From assembly GCA_018882725.1 (NCBI GenBank), contig VERK01000022.1, forward strand, positions 1 to 16,383: 16,383 nucleotides of DNA. Reading direction: 5' to 3'. The DNA comes from Actinomycetota bacterium. GTDB taxonomy: Bacteria > Actinomycetota > Acidimicrobiia > Acidimicrobiales > Ilumatobacteraceae. A model generated the notes under the pieces. It was not told the origin of the DNA and did no database searches. It saw only the letters and a program-made list of their open reading frames with translations. Shown one piece after another: positions 7,763 through 14,868 of this stretch; the stretch's first letter is position 1, and each line of letters opens with the position of its first letter. The position numbers and the translations under genes were made by a program.

Positions 7763-10759
7763 CTAGCAGGGTCCCCATCTCGGTTTTGCCAAGGTCCATA
7801 AAGCAGACGGGCCAGTGGGGTAGTAAAAGGATCCGGGTTCGGACAGGATCTTGTTCACGCACCAGAGAGCGAGGTTCTGATTGAATGCGGTCGCCCAGCC
7901 GAACATGTGGTTCATGTTGGTGACGTTGCGTACGTTCCAGTTTTCGATGTTCTGATCGAATGCGGTCGCCTGGGTGAACATGTAGCTCATGTCGGTGACG
8001 TTGCTGGTGTTCCAGGTGCCGATGGGTTGGTTGAACGAGGTCGCTTCGAAGAACATGTATGCCGAGTTGGACACGTTGCTGGTGTTCCAGGTGCCGATGG
8101 GTTGGTTGAAGTTGTTTGCTCTGTAGAACATGCCGCCCATGCCAGTGACGTTGCTGGTGTTCCAGGTGCCGATGGGTTGGTTGAACGCGTGCGCCGCGGC
8201 GAACATGCTGCTCATGTTGGTGACGGCACTGGTGTTCCAGGTGCCGATGGGTTGGTTGAACGCGTGCGCTTCGTAGAACATGACACCCATGTTGGTGACG
8301 GCGCTTGTGTTCCAGCTACCGATGTTCTGGTTGAAGTTGACTGCTCCGCGGAACATGCCTTCCATGTTGGTGACGGCGCTTGTCGTGATGTTGCCGATCG
8401 GCTGGTTGAACGCAGTCGCGTTGAAGAACATGTAGCTCATGTTGGTGACGTTGCTGGTGTTCCAGTTGCTGATGGGCTGGTTGAACGCCAACGCGTTGGA
8501 GAACATGTTGCTCATGTTGGTGACGTTGCTGGTGTTCCAGTTGCTGATGGGCTGGTTGAACGCATGCGCGCCAGCGAACATGAAGTTCATGGCCGAGACG
8601 CTTGCGGTGTTCCAGCTGTTGATGTTCTGGTTGAACGCAGTCGCGTTGTAGAACATGAGACCCATGTTGGTGACGTTGCTGGTGTTCCAGTTGAGGGGGC
8701 AGGCCGGAGTGGTTGCGCCAGAAGGACATCCGTTGTTGAAGGCCGTCGCTCCGTAGAAGGTGTTCAGCATGGACTCGCTCGCGCTCGTCGAGACGCCATT
8801 CACGTTCTGATTGAATGCGCTCGCCTCTTTGAAAATACCGCTCAGATCGCTCACTGGTGGGACGTTCCAGACGACGCTGCACGTGAAGTCGTTCGGAACA
8901 CATCCATTGTTGAATCGCGTTGCACCGTCAAAAAGGCCGGCGATTATTTCCACCATCGCCATGTTCCAAGTGTTGAGACTCTGATTGAAAGACGACGCCC
9001 CGGCGAACATGTCGTTCATGTTTGCGACGGCGGCCGTGTTCCAGTTCAGCGGGCACGAGGGAATCCCGGGTTGACATCCGTTGTTGAATGACGATGCACC
9101 TGTGAACGTGCCGCGCATCGAGCCCACCGACGAGGTGTCCCAGTTGCTGATGTTCTGGTTGAACGAGGTGGCACCCTGGAACGTCTGGATCAAACTGCCG
9201 ATGCCACTGGGTGGCGTGGCGACCCATGTGAGGTTGGTTGCACCGTAAAAGGCTCCGTCGAGGTTGGTGAGTCCGAGGTTTCCCCATCCTCTGACTCGGC
9301 GGATCACCTGGGCGTGTGGGTATCCGTCCCAATCCCCGAAGCCGGTGAGCCACGGGCCGGGTCCTGTGTTGGGGTCGAGTCTGATGAGGTAGGTGCCGGC
9401 GGTGGGGTAGGTGCAGGTGACGTTGCCGGCTGATGTCGTGACTCCTGAGCCGGTTTTTGTGGTTGGGCAGGTCAGTCCGGGGGCTCCCCAGTTGATGATG
9501 ACGTCGATGTCGCCGCGGAGTGGCAGGGTTGCGCTTTGGTTGGGGCTGGTGGTGGTGACTTCGATGGCGAAGTAGGGAAGTGTGGGGTCAGGGTCGGGTG
9601 CCGGTGGTGTGGGTGTTCCGGTTTTTGGTGTTGATGTGGTGATGGTGTTGTTGATGGTTTGGGTGATGGTGTCGGGGGTGTTGGTGGTGTTGCCGATGGT
9701 GGTGATGATGATGCCGAGGCGACTGTTGGCTTTGAGCCAGGTGGTGATGGTGTCGGGGATGTTGGTGGGGGTGACGTAGAGGATGGGGGCGCCGGGTTGA
9801 GCGAGTAACCCCATCGTGGTGGTGTCGGTGAGGTCGAGTCCCGAGACGATGGCGATGTTGGTGACGCCGTTGGTTGCGAGCAGGTTGGCGACCAGGGTGG
9901 ATGTTTCGTAGCGGTCGGTGCCGCCGATGCGGGTGAGTGCGCCAGAGGTGGGGAGCAGGTTGCGTAATGCGGTTTCCAGGGTGGGTGTCGTGTTGGTGGT
10001 GCCACCGATGATGGTGATGCGTTGGGGTTGGGTGAGGGCGAACATCCAGCGTGACGCGTCGGGGAGGTCGTTGGGGCGGGTGAGCACGATCAACTGGCCG
10101 AGTCCGTGGGCGAGGCTGGCGGCGAGCAGCAGGTCGGCGGGACGGTCACCGTTCACGACGATCAACGTGTCGAACGACAGCGATGGTGTGTCACCGGACT
10201 GCGCTTTTTTGGTGGCGGTCACATAACTGGTGATTGCTAATGCGGTGTCGTAGCGGGTCGATCCGCCGAGTCGGGTGATCGGGTTGACCCCCGATCCGTT
10301 CCAGCCGGCGGCCCGCGCTATCGAGTCGCGGACGGTGTCGTTGATCGCGCCGGGTCCACCCACGATCAGCAATGCCGACGCGGGGAGGCCTGAGTCGCGG
10401 ATCGCGGTTTGGGTGTCGGCATCCAGGGTGGTGGGGCCGGTGAGAAGCACCGCGGTGCGACACGATGCTGTTGGGGCGCACCGATCCAACACGCCAGCCA
10501 GACTGGTGGCCAGGGTGGCGTCGACGACACTGCGTTCTGACACGACGATGATGCGAGTCAGTTTCCGCAGGTCACCACCGGCGACATGTTTGGCGACCGC
10601 GACCGCGGTCTGAGCACGGGTCGAACCCGTCAACCGTGACCCTGCCGCCGCATCAACCGGAATCGGCGACACGGTCAGGAACACCAGACTCGACAGCACC
10701 GGGAGAACCAGCAGCAACGCCCGCACACGGCGACGGAACACCAACCCCGAACCCGCCAT
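7763..10759 (-). CDS. Cell-wall-binding surface protein with BspA/DUF285 repeat array
   Basis: Encodes 998 residues from ATG 10759; TTG 10762 is an alternative start, 11 versus 8 bases from a GAGGGGG Shine-Dalgarno sequence at 10777-10771. A signal peptide covers about 1-39 (RRRVRA, then LLLVLPVLSSLVFL, then VDAAA). Three cell-wall-binding type-2 repeats follow (about 42-375), opening with RLTGSTRAQT, RLGGSTRYDT and RIGGTDRYET. After a Pro/Asp linker (379-395) comes a PKD-like domain to about 465. Then comes a solenoid of BspA-like 25-residue DUF285 repeats (WNTSNVTNMxxMF, AFNQPI) to 965. A conserved-looking tail (WCV … PRWGPC) ends it. Repeats 1, 3 and 5 carry inserted NGC…C loops; the last eleven do not. 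The first half should bind the cell wall and the second half should display a ligand-binding surface. It lacks the C-terminal module of its neighbours. It is 100 bases downstream of the second GLUG gene and may be cotranscribed with it. Confidence 0.87.
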   Translation of the reverse strand: MAGSGLVFRRRVRALLLVLPVLSSLVFLTVSPIPVDAAAGSRLTGSTRAQTAVAVAKHVAGGDLRKLTRIIVVSERSVVDATLATSLAGVLDRCAPTASCRTAVLLTGPTTLDADTQTAIRDSGLPASALLIVGGPGAINDTVRDSIARAAGWNGSGVNPITRLGGSTRYDTALAITSYVTATKKAQSGDTPSLSFDTLIVVNGDRPADLLLAASLAHGLGQLIVLTRPNDLPDASRWMFALTQPQRITIIGGTTNTTPTLETALRNLLPTSGALTRIGGTDRYETSTLVANLLATNGVTNIAIVSGLDLTDTTTMGLLAQPGAPILYVTPTNIPDTITTWLKANSRLGIIITTIGNTTNTPDTITQTINNTITTSTPKTGTPTPPAPDPDPTLPYFAIEVTTTSPNQSATLPLRGDIDVIINWGAPGLTCPTTKTGSGVTTSAGNVTCTYPTAGTYLIRLDPNTGPGPWLTGFGDWDGYPHAQVIRRVRGWGNLGLTNLDGAFYGATNLTWVATPPSGIGSLIQTFQGATSFNQNISNWDTSSVGSMRGTFTGASSFNNGCQPGIPSCPLNWNTAAVANMNDMFAGASSFNQSLNTWNMAMVEIIAGLFDGATRFNNGCVPNDFTCSVVWNVPPVSDLSGIFKEASAFNQNVNGVSTSASESMLNTFYGATAFNNGCPSGATTPACPLNWNTSNVTNMGLMFYNATAFNQNINSWNTASVSAMNFMFAGAHAFNQPISNWNTSNVTNMSNMFSNALAFNQPISNWNTSNVTNMSYMFFNATAFNQPIGNITTSAVTNMEGMFRGAVNFNQNIGSWNTSAVTNMGVMFYEAHAFNQPIGTWNTSAVTNMSSMFAAAHAFNQPIGTWNTSNVTGMGGMFYRANNFNQPIGTWNTSNVSNSAYMFFEATSFNQPIGTWNTSNVTDMSYMFTQATAFDQNIENWNVRNVTNMNHMFGWATAFNQNLALWCVNKILSEPGSFYYPTGPSALWTLAKPRWGPC
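7865..8689 (-). repeat. Eleven tandem 75-bp units encoding DUF285 repeats
   Basis: Eleven units of exactly 75 bp (825 bp) run without an indel, from the Trp codon at 8689-8687 to just before the Trp codon at 7864-7862. Each encodes one 25-residue repeat. Neighbouring units share long identical runs, for example the segment around 8450-8490 and its copy 75 bp later. This suggests recent unit duplication or homogenisation. The five upstream repeats (8690 to about 9170) are more diverged and vary in length. Confidence 0.85.
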
Positions 10760-10862
10760 CAACTTCCGTGCCCCCTCGAGCCGACAACAACTGCCAACAC
10801 CACCGAGGCTAACCGCATGGAGAGTTCAGGTCAGGTGCCGAATGTCAGCATCAGATCGACCA

Positions 10863-13800
10863 TCACCTCACCATGGCAGTGATGGGCTGACTCGTCCCGA
10901 CGGCGTTGGTTGTGGTGAGGGTGTACGTCCCACGTGAACCGGTCTTGACGTGGCACAGGGTCCACGGGCCGACGGTGATGGTGGTGCTTGCGCACACGTT
11001 GGTGGACGAGGCGTTGGTGACGGCAACGGTGGGGTTGCCGGCGGGTGTGTCCCACGCGAGTAGTACACCGCAGTTGTTGCACAGCCAGTTGGAGATGCCG
11101 ATGAAGAACTTCGGTGTTGCGGGCAGTGGATTCCACACGGCGACCAGGGTGATGTTCTCGGCGACGAATGAGCGCAGTGCACCATCACTGGGGTCGACGA
11201 GTACGGGGAACGTTCTCACGATGGTTGGCGTTGTGGTGTCGGCCCAACCGGCGAAGGCGAAGCCGTTTCGTGTGCAGTCGCTGGCCCCGGGCAGGTAGCG
11301 GTAGCCGAGGAAGAAGGCCGTCCACATCTCTGTATGGGCAATGCCGTCGACACATGATCCGCGTGCTGGGTCGAGCGTGGCGCTCCACAGTGCGACGATC
11401 GGAAGGGTTGGAGTATTGGGTGCCGGAGCCGGCGGGGGAACGGGATTGCACGCAGTGGCGTCGAGGGCTCCGGACGTGAAGATTCGCAGTGCGGGGAATC
11501 CTGCGTTGATGGCCGGCCGAATGCACCAGACGTTCGTCATGTCCCAACCGCGCCCAGTCAGAAACGACTCGGATTGCAAGTCGCCGATCGAGATCTTGCT
11601 CGCACCTGGACAATCGGCATCGGTGCACAGGGATTCGTCGATGACGATGGTGCCCGGCACCGACCAACCTCGGAACGAGCCTTGAACGGTGTCGGTCGAA
11701 GTCGCGGTTCCTTGGTAGTAGCTCTTCGTCAACGTGAGTGTCTGGGCGACTACTCCGGCGATCCCTCCAACGGAATTCGACCCGATCACGTTGCCCCGTG
11801 CGAACGCACTGGTCACATCGACGTTTGCCGCCCACGTGAGGCCGAGCATTCCTCCGACATTGGCCGATCCGCTCACGTTGCCGACCATGAAGGATTGCGC
11901 GATCGTCAGCAATCCGTTGCCACTCATCGCTCCGACCAGCCCACCGACTTGGTCGCCTGTTCCGGCCACGTTGCCGTAGGAGGAGGACGCACTGATCGTG
12001 ACATTCTTGGCGAAGGGGGCTCCCACGAGTCCGCCGACTTGTGCCGAACCAGTGACGCTGCCGACATTCGTGCTGCTGAGAATCCGCAGTGTCGTATTCG
12101 CGCCTCCGTTCCCGGTCGAACCCACAAGACCGCCGACGTTGTCGCCCGCTCCCACGATGTTGCCGGAGGCCTTCGACGAACTCTGGACCGTCACTTGCTC
12201 GGCAACGGTGAAACCGAGGAGGCCACCGACGTTGCTGCCACTCGCACTCGTGACGTCTCCGTTCACTGAACTACTCGACAGGCTGATGTTCGTACCAGCG
12301 CCTCCACCTCCCGAGATTCCGATCAGACCGCCGACATGTGCGCCGCCGTTTCCGATGGTGTTTCCGGTGATCGTGGATGTGCCGATGGAGATCGTCTCGG
12401 CACCCGCGTATCCGACGAGTCCACCGAGTTGAGTCGTTCCGGTGACATTTCCCACGACGTCGCTATCGGTGATCGCAAGGATGGTTCCCCCGGCCCCACT
12501 GCCGAAGCTTCCCACGAGTCCACCAACACTTGTGCCGCTGCCAATGACGTTGCCGGTGATCGTCGCCGCACTGATCGACACGTTCACTGCACCGACAGAT
12601 CCAATGACACCGCCGACGTTCGCGCTGGCCGAAACATTTCCCACGATGTCGTAGGTGGAGATGGCAACTCGGGTGCTGGCGCCGCCGTTTCCTGCCAATC
12701 CGATGAGACCACCGGCACCGTTTCCGACGGCTTGCACGTTGCCATTACCCCTGTTCGAGTTCGTGACCGTGAGACTTTCGGCAATCGTGCTGCCGATCAT
12801 GCCGCCGACGTAGTCGTCCGCTCCGATCACGTTGCCGTTGGCGTAGGCGTCATCGATTGACAGAGTGGTCCCTCCCGCTCCGGTACTGGTCGTACCGATC
12901 AGCCCGCCCACGCTCTCTCCTGAACCTTGAACAAACCCATTGATTCTGGAACTGGCGCTGATCGTGACCTGACGAGCCCCCGAGCTGCCCACCAGCCCTC
13001 CGACGTAGTCGTCCCCTCCGACGACGTTGCCGCTCGCACCGCTCTGGATGATCGAAAGGGTCGTGCCTGCGGCACCGCTTCCGGTCAGACCGACCAGGCC
13101 GCCGACCCATCGACCCGATCCCTGAACGGTGGTGGAGCCGGTTTTCGACGACCCGGTGACAGCGACTTGCTCGGCTCCCGTCCCCCCGAGCAAGCCCCCG
13201 ACTGCACTCGCCCCGGAGACTGACCGTGACGCCGAGCTGTTTGTGATCGTGATGGAGGTACCAGCGGCGCCGTTTCCAGTTCGACCGACGAGTCCTCCAA
13301 CGTTGTTGCCCGTTCCGGTGATGCTTCCGGATCCGACCAACGACGAACCAGTGACGATCACGTCCTCGTCGCTGGTCGATCCGACCAACCCACCGACCTG
13401 CGACGCTCCGGAGATCGAAGCATCCACTGTGCTGTTGGTGATGGTGACAGTGGTTCCGGCAGCCCCGAACGATGTGATGCCCAACAACCCACCGACGTTG
13501 TCGCCGGAGGCGCTCACGGTTCCCGTGAAACTGCTGTTGGTGATGCGGGTACCGTCGGCGCCGACTGCATTGCTGGTGCTACCAACGAGCCCGCCAACCT
13601 GCGCCGATCCGGTGACTGTTCCGTAGGCCTGAACGTTCTGTATCACGAGCCGCCCGCCGGAGAGACCAACGATGGCACCGACGTTGTTGCCTCCGTTCGA
13701 TGCCGACACGGTGACGGAGAGATCCTTGATGGTCGCCCCGGCGTTGCCGACTCCGAAGAGACCAGCATTGTTCCCGTTGAGCCGGAGGCCGGTGATCGAA

Positions 13801-14060
13801 TAGGAGTTGCCGTCGTAGGTGCCTTCGAAGTTCGCGATTGGAACCCAGGGATCGGTGGTGAGCGTGATGTTGGTGACCTGAGTCCAGAGCAGGCTGAGAC
13901 ATGCCGCATCCGAAGCGAGGGCGAGGAGTTCGGTCTCGGTTGAGATCATCGTCGTGAAGGGGCAGGCCGGCGCCGCCGAAGCCGGCCTGGGGCTCGCGAT
14001 GAACATCGCGGTGGACGCGAGGACCGCGGCAAGTCGGAGGAGTTTCATCGCGTTGCGCAT
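10863..14060 (-). CDS. Secreted GLUG-repeat beta-helix protein with alternating repeat pairs and shared C-terminal module
   Basis: Encodes 1065 residues from ATG 14060, chosen because GGAAAG lies ten bases upstream; ATG 14078 and 14048 are alternatives. The signal peptide is about 1-29 (MKLLRLAAVLASTAMFIA … ASA). The fold opens with FEGTYDG and GLFG, then about 21 GLUG-type repeats (VGGLVG cores) run to about 800. The central repeats alternate between two types, one with GAGTT-like and one with AE-x-V-x-V-like strands, of about 33 and 31 residues. A closing W-D-x-GFPAL segment, a proline linker (about 880-890), an InlB-like repeat (about 897-976, with DPSDGALR) and an FN3-like domain with CNNC at 994-997 follow. 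The last 140 or so codons lie in a direct repeat with the RCC1 gene. It is predicted to be exported and surface-attached. There is no LPXTG or transmembrane tail. The ligand is unknown. Confidence 0.87.
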   Translation of the reverse strand: MRNAMKLLRLAAVLASTAMFIASPRPASAAPACPFTTMISTETELLALASDAACLSLLWTQVTNITLTTDPWVPIANFEGTYDGNSYSITGLRLNGNNAGLFGVGNAGATIKDLSVTVSASNGGNNVGAIVGLSGGRLVIQNVQAYGTVTGSAQVGGLVGSTSNAVGADGTRITNSSFTGTVSASGDNVGGLLGITSFGAAGTTVTITNSTVDASISGASQVGGLVGSTSDEDVIVTGSSLVGSGSITGTGNNVGGLVGRTGNGAAGTSITITNSSASRSVSGASAVGGLLGGTGAEQVAVTGSSKTGSTTVQGSGRWVGGLVGLTGSGAAGTTLSIIQSGASGNVVGGDDYVGGLVGSSGARQVTISASSRINGFVQGSGESVGGLIGTTSTGAGGTTLSIDDAYANGNVIGADDYVGGMIGSTIAESLTVTNSNRGNGNVQAVGNGAGGLIGLAGNGGASTRVAISTYDIVGNVSASANVGGVIGSVGAVNVSISAATITGNVIGSGTSVGGLVGSFGSGAGGTILAITDSDVVGNVTGTTQLGGLVGYAGAETISIGTSTITGNTIGNGGAHVGGLIGISGGGGAGTNISLSSSSVNGDVTSASGSNVGGLLGFTVAEQVTVQSSSKASGNIVGAGDNVGGLVGSTGNGGANTTLRILSSTNVGSVTGSAQVGGLVGAPFAKNVTISASSSYGNVAGTGDQVGGLVGAMSGNGLLTIAQSFMVGNVSGSANVGGMLGLTWAANVDVTSAFARGNVIGSNSVGGIAGVVAQTLTLTKSYYQGTATSTDTVQGSFRGWSVPGTIVIDESLCTDADCPGASKISIGDLQSESFLTGRGWDMTNVWCIRPAINAGFPALRIFTSGALDATACNPVPPPAPAPNTPTLPIVALWSATLDPARGSCVDGIAHTEMWTAFFLGYRYLPGASDCTRNGFAFAGWADTTTPTIVRTFPVLVDPSDGALRSFVAENITLVAVWNPLPATPKFFIGISNWLCNNCGVLLAWDTPAGNPTVAVTNASSTNVCASTTITVGPWTLCHVKTGSRGTYTLTTTNAVGTSQPITAMVR
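10938..11354 (-). repeat. 417-bp direct repeat, copy A (C-terminal module)
   Basis: This stretch matches 14944-15360 at a constant offset of 4006 bp with no indel. I count 14 mismatches (about 97% identity) and one identical run of about 90 bp around 11150-11239. It codes for the end of the InlB-like repeat and most of the FN3-like domain of the second GLUG protein. Identity drops sharply outside both ends. The high identity beside diverged flanks suggests recent duplication or gene conversion. Confidence 0.9.
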
Positions 14061-14170
14061 TGCCGTGCCACTTTCCATCGGAGGTCTTGTCAGCCCGAGA
14101 CGCTAGTTGACATGGAATACACATACAGAAAGTCCAGTCGGAATTCCTCGTCCGGCAAGGTCGCCTGCCA

Positions 14171-14207
14171 ACGACATGTGGTCACATCAGCAGTAATGTG
14201 TCCACAT
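14171..14207 (+). promoter_or_regulatory. Toxin-antitoxin promoter with two palindromic operator sites
   Basis: Two copies of ATGTGNNCACAT lie at 14176-14187 and 14196-14207, 20 bp apart start to start, about two helical turns, so dimers would bind the same DNA face. Together they form a near-perfect inverted repeat (12 of 13 positions). A -10-like TAATGT (14194-14199) and a fair -35 (ACGACA, 14171-14176, 17-base spacer) are covered by these sites. The antitoxin ATG follows six bases after the -10. Binding would block transcription, the usual autoregulation in VapBC and Phd-Doc systems. Confidence 0.72.
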
Positions 14208-14466
14208 GAACGTGGGCGTCCGCGAACTCAAGCAACATCTGTCCGAGCACCTGCGACGGGTGGCGGCGGGTGAAGTCATCCGCATCACCGATCGCGGCGT
14301 TCCGATCGCTGTTCTGTCGCCGATCGGCGCTGGCGATCCGCTTCAGCGTGGCATCGACGACGGCTGGATCAGGCCTCCCCAGCGCATTGGAGCCATCGGT
14401 GACAACGAGCGGTTTCGGTCGAGTGAACGCACGCTCGACCTCCTCCGCGAGGACCGCGGCGAGTGA
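14206..14466 (+). CDS. Phd/YefM-family (VapB-like) antitoxin
   Basis: Encodes 86 residues. The N-terminus (VGVRELKQHLSEHLRRVAAGE, then ITDRGVPIAVL) is the typical Phd/YefM DNA-binding fold. The C-terminal part (from about 50) is charged and probably the toxin-binding tail. It should bind the downstream PIN-domain protein and repress its own promoter, where two palindromic sites overlap the -10 box and the start codon. There is no Shine-Dalgarno sequence, and the start fits a leaderless message. Its stop overlaps the toxin GTG by four bases, giving coupled translation. The pair is inserted between two large surface-protein genes on the other strand and between direct repeats. Confidence 0.9.
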   Translation: MNVGVRELKQHLSEHLRRVAAGEVIRITDRGVPIAVLSPIGAGDPLQRGIDDGWIRPPQRIGAIGDNERFRSSERTLDLLREDRGE

Positions 14467-14867
14467 CCACATACGTCGACACCAGCGCACTGGTGAAGTT
14501 GTACGTGGCCGAGGCTGATTCTCCCGATGCGCTCCGCTACCTCCGAGCCGACCCCGTGCTCGTCACGTGCTGGCTCACCGTGGTGCAAGTACGGCGAACC
14601 CTGGCCCGCGCTCTGGCGGGGGCTGATCTTCAACGGAGTCTGCGGGCGAGCGAAGCCGATCTCGATGCCATGGCCTTGATCAACCCCGACGAACGGGTCT
14701 GGCGTGCCGCGGCCGACATCGCGATGGAAACCGGAGTGCGATCGCTCGATGCCCTTCATCTCGCATCGGCACGAATGCTCGAGATCAGCGACCTGACGTT
14801 CTGCACCTTCGACCTTCGGCTCGGCCAAGCCGCTCGCCACCTCGGCTTCCGTGTCCTCGGCTGCTGA
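14463..14867 (+). CDS. VapC-like PIN-domain toxin with a substituted active-site position
   Basis: Encodes 134 residues, the usual VapC length. PIN-domain toxins cleave RNA (tRNA, rRNA or mRNA) with magnesium held by three or four acidic residues. Visible here are Asp6 (YVDTSALVKLY), Asp96 (SLDALHLAS) and Asp117 (TFDLRL). The conserved acidic position in the second motif, normally Glu in a VVEVRR-like context, is Gln42 (TVVQVRR). Activity may be reduced or lost, but the remaining acids are intact. The GTG start overlaps the antitoxin stop. The stop is one base from the convergent RCC1 gene stop. The RNA target cannot be told. Confidence 0.88.
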   Translation: MTTYVDTSALVKLYVAEADSPDALRYLRADPVLVTCWLTVVQVRRTLARALAGADLQRSLRASEADLDAMALINPDERVWRAAADIAMETGVRSLDALHLASARMLEISDLTFCTFDLRLGQAARHLGFRVLGC

Positions 14868-14868
14868 G

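Noticed and set aside
7865..8689. Regular repeats resembling a CRISPR array
   Set aside because: The units are 75 bp with no unique spacers, and every unit is in frame in a large protein.
7907..9091. A 394-residue plus-strand open frame with regular repeats
   Set aside because: It is the antisense shadow of the 75-bp DUF285 repeat array. The minus strand gives known domains, a signal peptide and a full protein.
11168..13626. Several plus-strand open frames rich in Pro/Thr or Arg
   Set aside because: They lie opposite the GLUG gene. Their composition follows from reading GC-rich repeats backwards.
14107..14112. TTGACA as a -35 box for the toxin-antitoxin pair
   Set aside because: No -10 box lies 16-18 bases downstream (AAGTCC at 17), and it is too far from the operator and start.
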